35,531 nucleotides of DNA. Source: DATACN01 sp038215095. GTDB taxonomy: Bacteria; Actinomycetota; Thermoleophilia; Solirubrobacterales; Thermoleophilaceae. Within the stretch, counting starts at the first letter, position 1, and each line of letters starts with the position of its first letter. The position numbers and the translations under genes are program-made. Where the stretch lies: assembly GCA_038215095.1 (NCBI GenBank), contig JBBQRG010000027.1, positions 1-35,531 of the forward strand, in the 5' to 3' direction. Below, piece after piece: positions 24,575 through 32,247 of the stretch. A model generated the notes under the pieces. The model was not told the origin of the DNA. It did not search any database and was given only the letters and a program-made list of their open reading frames with translations.

Positions 24575-25633
24575 CTAGCGCTGCAGCGCCTTGGGCTCGT
24601 AGCCGGTGGTGAGCTCGTCGCGGTTGTGCCGCCACTTGGGCTCCTTGTTGAGCGTCTTGTTCGTGACTCCGCGCAGCTTCCGGATCAGCGAGCCGTAGGT
24701 GCCGGTCATCGCCGAGGACAGCTTCCCGCCTGGCGGCGCGTCCATGAACGGCATGAACTTGTCGGGGAAGCCCGGCATCGTGCAGCCGATGCAGATCCCG
24801 CCCACGTTCGGACAGCCGCCGATCCCGCCCATCCAGCCGCGCTTGGGCACGTTGCAGTTCACGACCGGCCCCCAGCAGCCGATCTTCACCTGGCACTTCG
24901 GCGAGTTGTAGTCCTCCGCGAAGTCGCCCTGCTCGTAGTAGCCCGCGCGGTCGCAGCCCTCGTGCACGGTCTTGCCGAAGATCCACTGCGGGCGCAGCGC
25001 CTCGTCCAGCGGGATCATCGGGGCGAGCCCGGCGGCCTGGTAGAGCAGCCAGGTGAGCGTCTCCATGAAGTTGTCGGGCTGCACCGGGCAGCCGGGCACG
25101 TTCACGATCGGCAGGCCGGCGGCCGAGCGGTAGTCCCAGCCGAGGTAGTCGGCGAGGCCCATGCAGCCCGTCGGGTTGCCCGCCATGGCGTGGATGCCCC
25201 CGTAGGTGGCGCAGGTGCCGACGGCCACGGTCGCGAAGGCCCCGGGCGCGAGCTGGTCGAGCCACCAGTTCAGCGTCAGCGGCTCCCCCGTGGCCAAATC
25301 GTTGCCGAACGACGTCCAGTAGCCCTCGCCATTGATGTTCTCGTTGGGGATGGAGCCCTCGATGACCATCACGTAGGGAGCGTCGAGCGTGCCGTCGGCC
25401 GCGGCGCGGAACGGCTTCAGGTACTCCTCGCCGCCAAGCGTCGGCGACAGCACCTTGTTGTGCAGGTGCACCTTCGGCAGCCCCGGGATCGCTCCCAGCA
25501 GCACCTCTTCGATGCTCGGCTGGGAGGCGGCCGTGATGGAGATCGTGTCCCCGTCGCAGCTCATGCCCTCCGAGATCCACAGGATGTGGACCTCTTCCAC
25601 GCCCGCGCTGGCTTCCGGTGCACTGGCTTCCAT
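24575..25633 (-). CDS. hucS: Group 2a [NiFe] hydrogenase small subunit HucS
   Basis: Encodes 352 aa from ATG 25633, seven bases after GGAGG; an adjoining GTG at 25636 is less well spaced. No twin-arginine signal is present, so the enzyme matures in the cytoplasm. The proximal-cluster motif is GMSCDGD: an Asp (D29) stands where most small subunits have the second Cys. Further cluster cysteines lie in GTCATYGG, PGCPVQP, HEGCDRAG, SPKC, IGCWGPVVNC and the GGCPNVGGICIGC group. The Asp form matches mycobacterial HucS from memory, where the clusters are reported as [3Fe-4S]. It pairs with HucL and carries electrons from the Ni-Fe site. Confidence 0.94.
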   Translation of the reverse strand: MEASAPEASAGVEEVHILWISEGMSCDGDTISITAASQPSIEEVLLGAIPGLPKVHLHNKVLSPTLGGEEYLKPFRAAADGTLDAPYVMVIEGSIPNENINGEGYWTSFGNDLATGEPLTLNWWLDQLAPGAFATVAVGTCATYGGIHAMAGNPTGCMGLADYLGWDYRSAAGLPIVNVPGCPVQPDNFMETLTWLLYQAAGLAPMIPLDEALRPQWIFGKTVHEGCDRAGYYEQGDFAEDYNSPKCQVKIGCWGPVVNCNVPKRGWMGGIGGCPNVGGICIGCTMPGFPDKFMPFMDAPPGGKLSSAMTGTYGSLIRKLRGVTNKTLNKEPKWRHNRDELTTGYEPKALQR

Positions 25634-25636
25634 CAC

Positions 25637-25993
25637 TCAGCCTCCGCTCGTTGCCATTTGTTCTTCCAGCTCCAGCGAGTCCACCAGCAGCTCCTCGCCG
25701 CGGGTGACCTCCACGTCCAGGCCGCCGCACACGCGGCAGGCCAGGGGAAACTCCGGCAGGGGCGTCTCGGCCCCGCACGCGCGGCAGTCCCCGGCCGCCG
25801 CCACCTCCTCCATCCTCAGCTCGGCGCCCTCGACCGTCGTGCCCTGCGCCACCAGCTCGAAGGCGAACTCGAGCGCCGACGGCACCACCTGGCGCAGGTG
25901 TCCTACCTTCAGGTCGACGACCGCCACCCGCCGCCCGCGCGCGTGCTGTTCCGCGATGCGCACCACCGACTCGGCGATCGACAGCTCGTGCAC
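25637..25993 (-). CDS. hypA: HypA nickel metallochaperone
   Basis: Encodes 118 aa, standard length. The N-terminal MHE motif (M1, H2, E3) binds nickel and the zinc site is C70-RA-C73 with C86-RV-C89. HypA works with HypB to load nickel into HucL. It starts two bases after the hypE stop, and its own stop is three bases before the hucS ATG. Confidence 0.95.
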   Translation of the reverse strand: MHELSIAESVVRIAEQHARGRRVAVVDLKVGHLRQVVPSALEFAFELVAQGTTVEGAELRMEEVAAAGDCRACGAETPLPEFPLACRVCGGLDVEVTRGEELLVDSLELEEQMATSGG

Positions 25994-25995
25994 GC

Positions 25996-27069
25996 TCAGC
26001 AGATCCTCGGCAGCGGGTCGCCTGCCAGCAGGTCCATCACGCGCCTGCCGCCGAACGCCGTGTCCACGAGCACCATCCCCCGCGGCTCGGTCCTGACCTC
26101 TCCGATGTCCGCCGCCTCCTCGCAGCCCGGGACCGAGCGCAGCGCGTGCAGCGCCGCTTCCGCCTCGTCCGGAGCGACGAAGGCCACGAGACGGCCCTCG
26201 TTCGCGATGTACATCGGGTCGATTCCGAGCAGCTCGGCCGCGCCGGTCACCGCCGGCTTGACGGGCACGTCGCCCTCGCTCACGAGGATCGCGACACCCG
26301 AGGCGCGTGCCAGCTCGTTCAACACGGTGGCCACGCCGCCGCGGGTCGCGTCGCGCATGCAGCGCAGCGACGGGCCGGCCGCCTCGAGCAGCGCGTCGGC
26401 CGCCGGCCAGAGCGGCTGCGTGTCCGACTCCACGTCGGCCTCGAGCTCGAACTCGTCGCGCGACAGCATGATCGCCGTGCCGTGCTCGCCGATCGCGCCG
26501 GAGACGAGGATCCGGTCGCCGGGCGCCAGCGCGTCGGTGGCGAGGCTGGCGCGGTCGTCCACGATGCCCACGCCGGTGGTGCAGACGTACATCGAGTCGG
26601 CGTGCCCGCGCTCGACCACCTTGGTGTCGCCGGCCACCACGTCCACACCGGCCTCGCGCGCGGCCGCTGCGATCGCCTCGACCTCGTGGCGAAGGTCGCC
26701 GGCGCTGAGTCCCTCCTCCAAGACCAGCGACAGCGTCAGTGCCAGCGGCCGCGCGCCCGCCATGGCCAGATCGTTCACGGTTCCGTTCACGGCCAGCTCG
26801 CCGATCGAGCCGCCGGGAAAGCGGATCGGCTTCACCACGAACGTGTCGGTGGTAATCGCGAGTCGCGAGCCGTTCACCGCCACCGGCGCCGCGTCGGCCA
26901 GCTCCTCCATCCCGAAGGCCGGGGCCAGCAGGCCCTCTATCAGCGACTGGGTGGCCTTGCCCCCCGCGCCGTGCGACATCGTGATGTGGGCGTCCTTGAA
27001 CTTCGGCCGCTTCGCGCGCGTGGTCTCGATGATCCCCTGGATCCGCTCCTCGCGTGAGGTGGCCTCCAT
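25996..27069 (-). CDS. hypE: HypE, cyanide-ligand synthesis for [NiFe] hydrogenase
   Basis: Encodes 357 aa from ATG 27069, which overlaps the hypD stop by one base (TGATG). HypE dehydrates the carbamoyl group placed on its C-terminal cysteine by HypF, giving a thiocyanate that donates CN to the HypCD iron. The required C-terminus PRIC is intact (C357). The PurM/SelD-like fold is seen in MSHGAGGKATQSLIEGL, NGTVNDLAMAGARPLAL, VVAGDTKVVERG and CMRDATRGGVATVLNELA. Length and motifs are normal. Confidence 0.96.
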   Translation of the reverse strand: MEATSREERIQGIIETTRAKRPKFKDAHITMSHGAGGKATQSLIEGLLAPAFGMEELADAAPVAVNGSRLAITTDTFVVKPIRFPGGSIGELAVNGTVNDLAMAGARPLALTLSLVLEEGLSAGDLRHEVEAIAAAAREAGVDVVAGDTKVVERGHADSMYVCTTGVGIVDDRASLATDALAPGDRILVSGAIGEHGTAIMLSRDEFELEADVESDTQPLWPAADALLEAAGPSLRCMRDATRGGVATVLNELARASGVAILVSEGDVPVKPAVTGAAELLGIDPMYIANEGRLVAFVAPDEAEAALHALRSVPGCEEAADIGEVRTEPRGMVLVDTAFGGRRVMDLLAGDPLPRIC

Positions 27070-28184
27070 CAGACGACCTCCCGCTCTTGGGCGTAGCGGC
27101 CGAAGTTGTAGTACGCCGCGCAGGCCCCCTCCGGGGACACCATGCAGGTGCCGATCGGGCGCTCCGGGGTGCAGGCCGTGCCGAACACCTTGCACTCCCA
27201 GGGCTTGATCACGCCCTTCAGCACCTCGCCGCACTGGCAGGCCTTCGGGTCGGCCACGCGCACGCCGGGGACCGGGTAGCGCAGCTCGGCGTCGAGCTCG
27301 GCGTAGGCGTCGCTCAGCTTGAGCGCGCTCTGCGAGATGAAGCCGAGGCCGCGCCACTCGAAGTGCGGCCGCAGCTCGAACACCTCCGACATCACCTCGA
27401 GCGCCTTGAGGTTGCCGCCGTAGGGCACGACACGCGTGTACTGGTTCTCGACGAGGCAGCGGCCCTCGGCCAGCTGCTGCAGGATCATCTTGACCGACTG
27501 GAGCACGTCGAGCGGCTCGAAGCCGGCCACCACGATCGGCTTGCCGTAGTCGGCCGGGATGAACTCGAACGGCCGCGCGCCGACCACGGTCGCCACGTGG
27601 CCGGGCCCGATGAAGCCGTCGAGGCGGAGGTCCGGCGAGTCGAGCAGCGCGCGCAGCGGCGGCACGATCGTCACGTGGTTGCACATGACCGTGAAGTTCT
27701 CGACGCCCTCGGTGCGGGCGCGCTTGAGGGTCAGCGCCGTCGACGGCGCGGTGGTCTCGAAGCCGATCGCGAAGAACACCACCTGGCGCTCGGGGTTCTG
27801 CTTGGCGATCCGCAGCGCGTCGAGCGGCGAGTAGACCATGCGGATGTCGGCGCCCTCGGCCTTGGCGTCCAGCAGGCTGCCGTCCGACCCCGGCACGCGC
27901 ATCATGTCTCCAAAGCAGGTGAAGATCACTTCCTCGTTGCGCGCGATCGCGATGCCGTCGTCCACGCGGCCCATCGGGATCACGCAGACCGGGCAGCCGG
28001 GCCCGTGGACCAGCTCCACGTTGTCCGGCAGCAGGTCGTCGATGCCGTACTTGTAGATCGAGTGCGTGTGGCCGCCGCAGACCTCCATCACCTTGTAGTG
28101 GCGGCCCGGCTCGACCAGCGACAGAATCTCTCCGGCGACCGCGCGGCCCAGCTCGGCGTCACGGAACTCGTCGACGAACTTCAG
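27069..28184 (-). CDS. hypD: HypD, Fe(CN)2CO assembly scaffold, apparent CTG start
   Basis: Encodes 371 aa when read from CTG 28184. The residues after it, KFVDEFRDAELGRAV, match the conserved HypD N-terminus (usually MKYVDEFRD), and GGGAGG lies eight bases upstream. Reading only from ATG 28088, within MMEVCGGHTH, would remove this conserved start. No ATG, GTG or TTG in frame nearby fits. The CTG overlaps the upstream stop (CTGA). HypD carries a [4Fe-4S] cluster and, with HypC, holds the iron during ligand attachment. Motifs seen are VCGGHTHSIYKYG, GPGCPVC, GFETTAP and the C-terminal cysteines in ACQCGEVL, WECKVFGTAC and GTCMVSPEGAC. Confidence 0.94.
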   Translation of the reverse strand: MKFVDEFRDAELGRAVAGEILSLVEPGRHYKVMEVCGGHTHSIYKYGIDDLLPDNVELVHGPGCPVCVIPMGRVDDGIAIARNEEVIFTCFGDMMRVPGSDGSLLDAKAEGADIRMVYSPLDALRIAKQNPERQVVFFAIGFETTAPSTALTLKRARTEGVENFTVMCNHVTIVPPLRALLDSPDLRLDGFIGPGHVATVVGARPFEFIPADYGKPIVVAGFEPLDVLQSVKMILQQLAEGRCLVENQYTRVVPYGGNLKALEVMSEVFELRPHFEWRGLGFISQSALKLSDAYAELDAELRYPVPGVRVADPKACQCGEVLKGVIKPWECKVFGTACTPERPIGTCMVSPEGACAAYYNFGRYAQEREVV

Positions 28185-28411
28185 GCGGCTGCCCTCCCTA
28201 TCGCCGTTCCGGCGTGGACAAGCACCTCGTCTCCTGGCGCGACCGGCGCCACCAGGGCGATCTCGACGGTCTCCTTGCGGTCCTCGCGGTCCGCGCAGAG
28301 GGCGAGCTCACGCTCCTCGTCGATCCTCAGGATCGTCATCGCCACCGCCTCGTCGCCACACGTGATGCAACCGTCGTGATCGCATCCAGGGGCGAGGTCG
28401 GGGAAGCTCAT
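28181..28411 (-). CDS. Second HypC/HupF-like protein
   Basis: Encodes 76 aa. It lacks the MCLAIPG start of HypC but has the rest of an OB-fold of that family: DHDGCITCGDEAVAMTI, ALVAPVAPGDEVLVHAGTA and a short tail. The DHDGCITCGDE segment has two cysteines that could hold iron or a disulfide. Actinobacterial loci often carry such a 'HupF/HypC-like' gene near hypD. It overlaps hypC (ATGA) and hypD (CTGA). It may act as a second HypD partner or chaperone; this is inferred. Confidence 0.82.
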   Translation of the reverse strand: MSFPDLAPGCDHDGCITCGDEAVAMTILRIDEERELALCADREDRKETVEIALVAPVAPGDEVLVHAGTAIGRAAA

Positions 28412-28686
28412 TCGATCGCGCTCGCCTTGAGCTCCTCGAGCTCCTGCTCGTACTCGGCTCCCATGCCCTCCAGCAGCTTGAGCGTGGCCAGAGCCTCCTG
28501 CTCGTCGACCTTCGAGAGCGCGAACCCGACGTGGATCAGGACCCAGTCGCCGGGAGCGGCGGCGCTGCCGTCAACGTCGAGTAGACCGATGTTCACGGTC
28601 CGCTTCACGCCGGCGACGTCGACCTGTGCTAGTCGGTTGGCGTCGTCGACGACCTTGATGATCTGACCGGGGATGGCCAGGCACAT
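28408..28686 (-). CDS. hypC: HypC hydrogenase maturation chaperone
   Basis: Encodes 92 aa. The N-terminus MCLAIPGQI holds the essential Cys2, and GDWVLIHVGFALSKVDEQEA is the conserved OB-fold end. HypC binds HypD and the large subunit and carries the Fe(CN)2CO unit. The ATG at 28686 has GGGAGG about 11 bases upstream, a longer spacer than usual. It is the first gene of the hydrogenase operon and overlaps the next by ATGA. Confidence 0.95.
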   Translation of the reverse strand: MCLAIPGQIIKVVDDANRLAQVDVAGVKRTVNIGLLDVDGSAAAPGDWVLIHVGFALSKVDEQEALATLKLLEGMGAEYEQELEELKASAIE

Positions 28687-28802
28687 GCCGTCGACTTCCT
28701 CCCTCCCCCGTTGTCCAGTGGCAGTGTGCCCCAAGACCCCGGTGGTCTGTCCCTTATGGGTGGAGGTCTAGCAACTCTTTCGGCACCGTGCAACCAGGCC
28801 TG
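28687..28802 (-). promoter_or_regulatory. Probable promoter region of the huc-hyp operon
   Basis: The only sizeable gap ahead of the 18-gene array, 116 bases after DUF1385. A weak sigma-70-like pair reads TTGCAC (28788-28793) and TAGACC (28765-28770) with 17 bases between on the minus strand. A five-base-arm inverted repeat, AGACC and GGTCT around 28734-28748, lies between that and hypC and could be an operator. Neither is a strong match. No transcription-factor gene is nearby. Confidence 0.3.
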
Positions 28803-29804
28803 TCAGGCAACGACTTCCATGCCGACCTTCTCCTCCGCGCTGGCCTCGCGCGGATTTTCAACGGCAAGCACCGCATCGAGCGCGGCGATCGCCACGGCCA
28901 GCTGCGAGAGGTCGGGCTCGCGCGTGGTGAGGCGCTGGAGCTGGATGCCGGGCCACATCAGGATGCGCGCCCAGCGGCGCGAGCGGTTGCGCCCGAACAG
29001 CTTGATCAGCTCGAAGGCGATGCCCGCGACGATCGGGATTCCGGCGATGCGCGACAGGAACAGCCACTGCCAGTCGAGCTTGCCGAGCGGCGCGAAAACG
29101 AAGACGGCGACGATCATCACGATCAGCAGGAAGCTCGTGCCGCAGCGCGGGTGGAAGCGCGAGAAGCCCTGCGCGTTCTCCGGCGTGAGCGGCCGGCCCG
29201 CCTCGTAACAGGAGATGGTCTTGTGCTCGGCGCCGTGGTACTGGAACACGCGCTGCAGGTCGGGCATCCGCGAGATCAGCCAGAGGTAGGCCAGGAAGAT
29301 CGTGATCCTCACGAGCTTCTCGATGACGACGAACGTGATGCCGTTCGGGATGCTGTCCTTGAAGAGGTTGGTGAGGCCGGCCGGCAGCAGGAAGAACAGG
29401 CCCACCGCGAACAGCAGCGAGAACACGATGGTGCCGACCCAGGCGCCGCCGCCGATCTCCTTCTCGTCGCCGCCCTCGTCGGCCGGCATCTGCGCGTTGG
29501 CGGAGATCCCGAGCGCACGGAAGCCGATCTTGAGCGACTCCGCGAGCGCGACCACGCCGCGCACGAGCGGCAGCCGCAGCGCCTTGTGGCGCTTGGTCCA
29601 CGACACGAGCGGCTCGGACACCACTTCGATCTCGCCCTTGGCGCCTTCCCTGGAGCTGGGGCCGCCCTCGGCGAGCTGCTCGGCCGACGGCTTACGCACC
29701 GCGACCGCCCAGGTCGAGACGCCGCGCATCATGACGCCCTCGAGAACGGCCTGGCCTCCCACGGGGGCGTCGATCGGGGTTTCCTCTGCGCTCACGTCAC
29801 CCAT
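28803..29804 (-). CDS. DUF1385 membrane protein
   Basis: Encodes 333 aa with the DUF1385 hallmarks VGGQAVLEGVMMRGVSTWAV, LPLVRGVVAL, FQYHGAEHKTISCYE and FHPRCGTSFLL, and about four to five membrane helices. Function is unknown. In many Gram-positive and actinobacterial genomes it sits between rpmE and prfA; here rpmE is about 1.1 kb upstream, but prfA is displaced by the hydrogenase cluster. A GTG at 29792 is an alternative start. Confidence 0.92.
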   Translation of the reverse strand: MGDVSAEETPIDAPVGGQAVLEGVMMRGVSTWAVAVRKPSAEQLAEGGPSSREGAKGEIEVVSEPLVSWTKRHKALRLPLVRGVVALAESLKIGFRALGISANAQMPADEGGDEKEIGGGAWVGTIVFSLLFAVGLFFLLPAGLTNLFKDSIPNGITFVVIEKLVRITIFLAYLWLISRMPDLQRVFQYHGAEHKTISCYEAGRPLTPENAQGFSRFHPRCGTSFLLIVMIVAVFVFAPLGKLDWQWLFLSRIAGIPIVAGIAFELIKLFGRNRSRRWARILMWPGIQLQRLTTREPDLSQLAVAIAALDAVLAVENPREASAEEKVGMEVVA

Positions 29805-29885
29805 CGTATCGGCGCGCCGTTGGGCTTCCCTGAGTTAACCGCCGGGGCGCGGGTACGCGCGGCGCACACGACGAGGGAGGAACCA

Positions 29886-30110
29886 GTGTCCGAGCGAAGC
29901 GAGTCCGAGGAGGACAGGGAGCGCGGCACCGACACCGCCGCTGACCCGGCGGAGAACCCCGCCGGCGACATCGGCGGCCAGGGCGGTGAGGGCGCGGAGC
30001 AGGCCAAGACGACGCCCGAGATCAGCGAGGAGGGCGAGCACGGCCAGACCTCTGCGCCGGCCCCCGACGACGACGCTGAGAAGGGCGAGGAGACCCGCAC
30101 GGAGGAGTAG
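29886..30110 (+). CDS. Small acidic, probably disordered protein
   Basis: Encodes 74 aa from GTG 29886, five bases after a strong GGGAGG. It is dominated by Glu, Asp, Gly, Ala and Thr, with no Cys, aromatics or hydrophobic core, so it should be intrinsically disordered and strongly acidic. The good ribosome-binding site argues it is real. It is divergent from DUF1385 and convergent with the CARDB-like gene (11-base gap). I do not recognise a family. Confidence 0.6.
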   Translation: MSERSESEEDRERGTDTAADPAENPAGDIGGQGGEGAEQAKTTPEISEEGEHGQTSAPAPDDDAEKGEETRTEE

Positions 30111-30121
30111 CGCGGGGCGCG

Positions 30122-30877
30122 TCAGCGTGCCGGGACGTCCGGGCAGGCCAGCCTCTGCGAGTTGTCGGTCTCGACCGATTCCAGCACCTTGTCGGCGGGG
30201 TCTGCGTCCGCCGTCGCGGCGCTCGTGCAGGCGGGCGCGCGGAAGGTCACGAGCTTGAAGTCGCCGGCCGCGAGGTGGGTGACGGTCTTCGTCTCAGAGC
30301 TCGAGCCCTCGACGGCCAGCCGGACATCGACGTCGTCTGCCGCCAGCTGGCCGGCGTTGGCCAGGCGCACGGTGTAGCGCAGCACGCCGGGCAGCGCCGT
30401 GGCCTGGCTGCTGGTGATCCGCGCTCGCAGGTTGGGCAGCGGGCCGGTCTGGCTGCAGACACCGGACCGGCGGCGAAGCTTGTGGTCGAGGGTGCCGTCG
30501 GCGCCGTACCAGCGGTAGTCCACGCGCACCCTGTAGGCGGAGTCGGGCGACAGGCCGCGCACGCGCTGCTTGTAGCCGAATGCCTTCACGCCCGGCTTCG
30601 ACTTGCGCCAGTGCGCCAGCGCCGGTGCGTCCACCGGGGTGTAGCGGCCGTCCCTGCCCCGCTCAAGCAACGTGAAGCGCATCCACATCCGCTGGCCGTG
30701 GGCCAGGCGCCGCATGCGCCCGTAGAAGGCCGCGGTGTGCTCGCTGCGCGAGCACGAGGCCACCTTCACCCAGGCCGAGCTGGAGGCGACCTGCCCGGCC
30801 TCGGGCAGGGTGGCCTGCGCGCTGCCGCAAAGAGCCGCGGTCACGAGCACTGCTGCGATGAGAAGGCGCCGAAGCAT
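30122..30877 (-). CDS. Secreted protein with CARDB-like domain
   Basis: Encodes 251 aa from ATG 30877. Residues 1-22 are a signal peptide (MLRRLLIAAVLVTAALCGSA). The C-terminal 100 or so residues (LRYTVRLANAGQLAADDVDV and onward) look like a CARDB adhesion-type beta-sandwich. Five or so cysteines in the mature part could form disulfides outside the cell. The frame continues upstream to 30961 but that part lacks signal-peptide character. Function unknown. Confidence 0.75.
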   Translation of the reverse strand: MLRRLLIAAVLVTAALCGSAQATLPEAGQVASSSAWVKVASCSRSEHTAAFYGRMRRLAHGQRMWMRFTLLERGRDGRYTPVDAPALAHWRKSKPGVKAFGYKQRVRGLSPDSAYRVRVDYRWYGADGTLDHKLRRRSGVCSQTGPLPNLRARITSSQATALPGVLRYTVRLANAGQLAADDVDVRLAVEGSSSETKTVTHLAAGDFKLVTFRAPACTSAATADADPADKVLESVETDNSQRLACPDVPAR

Positions 30878-30920
30878 GGGAACAAAGAACAGGCCCGGGG
30901 CCCGGGAGTTTCGCTGTTCG

Positions 30921-31127
30921 CTAACCCTGGCGGCGCGCGGCGCGGCGCCGGAAGCGCTCAACGCGGCCTCCGGTATCCACCAGCTTCTGCTTGCCCGTGT
31001 AGAACGGGTGGCAGTTGGAGCAGATCTCGACGTGCAGCTCGGGCTTCGTGGAACGGGTCCAGAACTCGTTGCCGCAGGTACAGCGCACGTGCGCCGGGAG
31101 GTACTCGGGGTGGATTCCTTGCTTCAT
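30921..31127 (-). CDS. rpmE: 50S ribosomal protein L31 (bL31, zinc type)
   Basis: Encodes 68 aa, starting MKQGIHPEYLPAHVRCTCG. The zinc-binding cysteines C16, C18, C36 and C39 (CTC and CSNC) are all present, so this is the C+ form used under zinc sufficiency. HPFYTGKQKLVDTGGRVERF is the typical C-terminal half. It lies 17 bases upstream of gpsA's stop side, that is, downstream of gpsA on the same strand. rpmE near DUF1385 and prfA is a conserved order. Confidence 0.96.
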   Translation of the reverse strand: MKQGIHPEYLPAHVRCTCGNEFWTRSTKPELHVEICSNCHPFYTGKQKLVDTGGRVERFRRRAARRQG

Positions 31128-31144
31128 GGTCTCTACGAGTTTAC

Positions 31145-32224
31145 TCACCGTTTTCCGAAGGTCCGGGACATCCAGGCGCGGAATCTGCCCCACATCCGGC
31201 GGGTGCCGCCGAAGGGAGCGGGCTCGGGTTGCTTGGCCCTCACGAGCGCCACCCAATCGTCCAATGGAAGCTTGCCCTCGATCAGCCGGGCGAGCGCGGA
31301 GATGACCGGCGCCTCGAGCCCCGAGCGCTCGATCGCGTGGGCCAGCAGCCGTACGGTCTCGAGTGCCTCGACCGCCTGGCCGATCCGCTCGGGGATCTCG
31401 TCGGCGGGTACTCCCTCGGCCAGCAGCTCGCCGGCGCTGCGGTTGCGCGACGTCGGCGCCAGCGCGGTGGCCACCAGGTCGCCGGTGCCCGAGCGCCCCA
31501 CGAACGTGCTGGCGCGTCCGCCGCTGGCCCTCGCAAGCGCCAGCACCTCTAGGAAGATGTCCGCGGCCGCCATGCCGGCGGCGTTCAAGCCCTGCGCCTG
31601 GGTGGCGCCCACGGCAACGGCGGCGGCGTTCTTCGCCACGCCCGCCAGCTCCACCCCCACCGGGTCGTCGGAGACCTCGCACACCACGCCCGAGGCCTGG
31701 AACGCCTCGGCCACGCGGTGGGCCAGCAGCTCGGAGTGCGAGGCGCACACCAGGCCGGCCCCCGACTCCACCATCTCGCGTGCGTGCGCGGGGCCGCCCA
31801 CGCACGCCACCCGCTGCGAGCCGAACGCCTCCTCGAGCACGACCGTCGGCGGCCGGCCGTCGGGCGGCACCAGGCCCTTCGCCAGCGACACGACGCCGGC
31901 GCGCTCGGACACGCCGAGGCCGCGCAGCTCCTCCAGCGCCTCGCCGAGCCCCGCCGAGGGAACGGCCAGGAACACCAGGTCGGGCCGCGCGAACTGGTCG
32001 GGCCGGCTGCCGAGGGCCCGGATCTTCAGCTCGCGAGGGAGCTCGACGCCGGACAGGTAGTGCTCGTTCTCCCGCTTTCGCTCCAGCTCCTCGGCCTGTT
32101 CGGGGGTGCGGCATAGCAGCGTGGTGCTGGCCCCCGCCCTCACGAGCAGGAGGGAGACCGCCGTGCCGAACGAGCCCGCCCCGACGACGGTCACGCGGCG
32201 GGGCTGCTGACCCGGGTAGCGCAC
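31145..32224 (-). CDS. gpsA: NAD(P)-dependent glycerol-3-phosphate dehydrogenase
   Basis: Encodes 359 aa from GTG 32224; a GTG at 32194 is an alternative. It reduces dihydroxyacetone phosphate to sn-glycerol-3-phosphate for phospholipid synthesis. The NAD(P) loop is VVGAGSFGTAVS and the catalytic lysine is in ELAGVAKNAAAVAVG. FVGRSGTGDLVATALAPTSRN is the substrate-binding segment. The C-terminal tail beyond about residue 335 is basic and specific to this protein. It is divergent from the RAM-domain gene with only 23 bases between. Confidence 0.93.
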   Translation of the reverse strand: MRYPGQQPRRVTVVGAGSFGTAVSLLLVRAGASTTLLCRTPEQAEELERKRENEHYLSGVELPRELKIRALGSRPDQFARPDLVFLAVPSAGLGEALEELRGLGVSERAGVVSLAKGLVPPDGRPPTVVLEEAFGSQRVACVGGPAHAREMVESGAGLVCASHSELLAHRVAEAFQASGVVCEVSDDPVGVELAGVAKNAAAVAVGATQAQGLNAAGMAAADIFLEVLALARASGGRASTFVGRSGTGDLVATALAPTSRNRSAGELLAEGVPADEIPERIGQAVEALETVRLLAHAIERSGLEAPVISALARLIEGKLPLDDWVALVRAKQPEPAPFGGTRRMWGRFRAWMSRTFGKR

Positions 32225-32247
32225 GGCGGCACGGTACCTTCCCGGGC

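Noticed and set aside
24575..25633. Group 1h (Hhy-type) hydrogenase
   Set aside because: Small-subunit motifs (GMSCDGD, GGCPNVGGICIGC) and the large-subunit L2 motif match the Huc/2a pattern I recall rather than the Hhy pattern.
24626..27208. Very long open frame on the plus strand opposite hucS, hypA and hypE
   Set aside because: Its translation is low-complexity (His, Arg, Val, Gly) and it lies antisense to genes with clear motifs. Long antisense frames are expected with extreme third-position GC.
28798..28808. Perfect palindrome GCCTGTCAGGC ahead of the huc operon
   Set aside because: It overlaps the last codons and stop of DUF1385, arms are five bases, and no T-run follows; too weak to call as operator or terminator.
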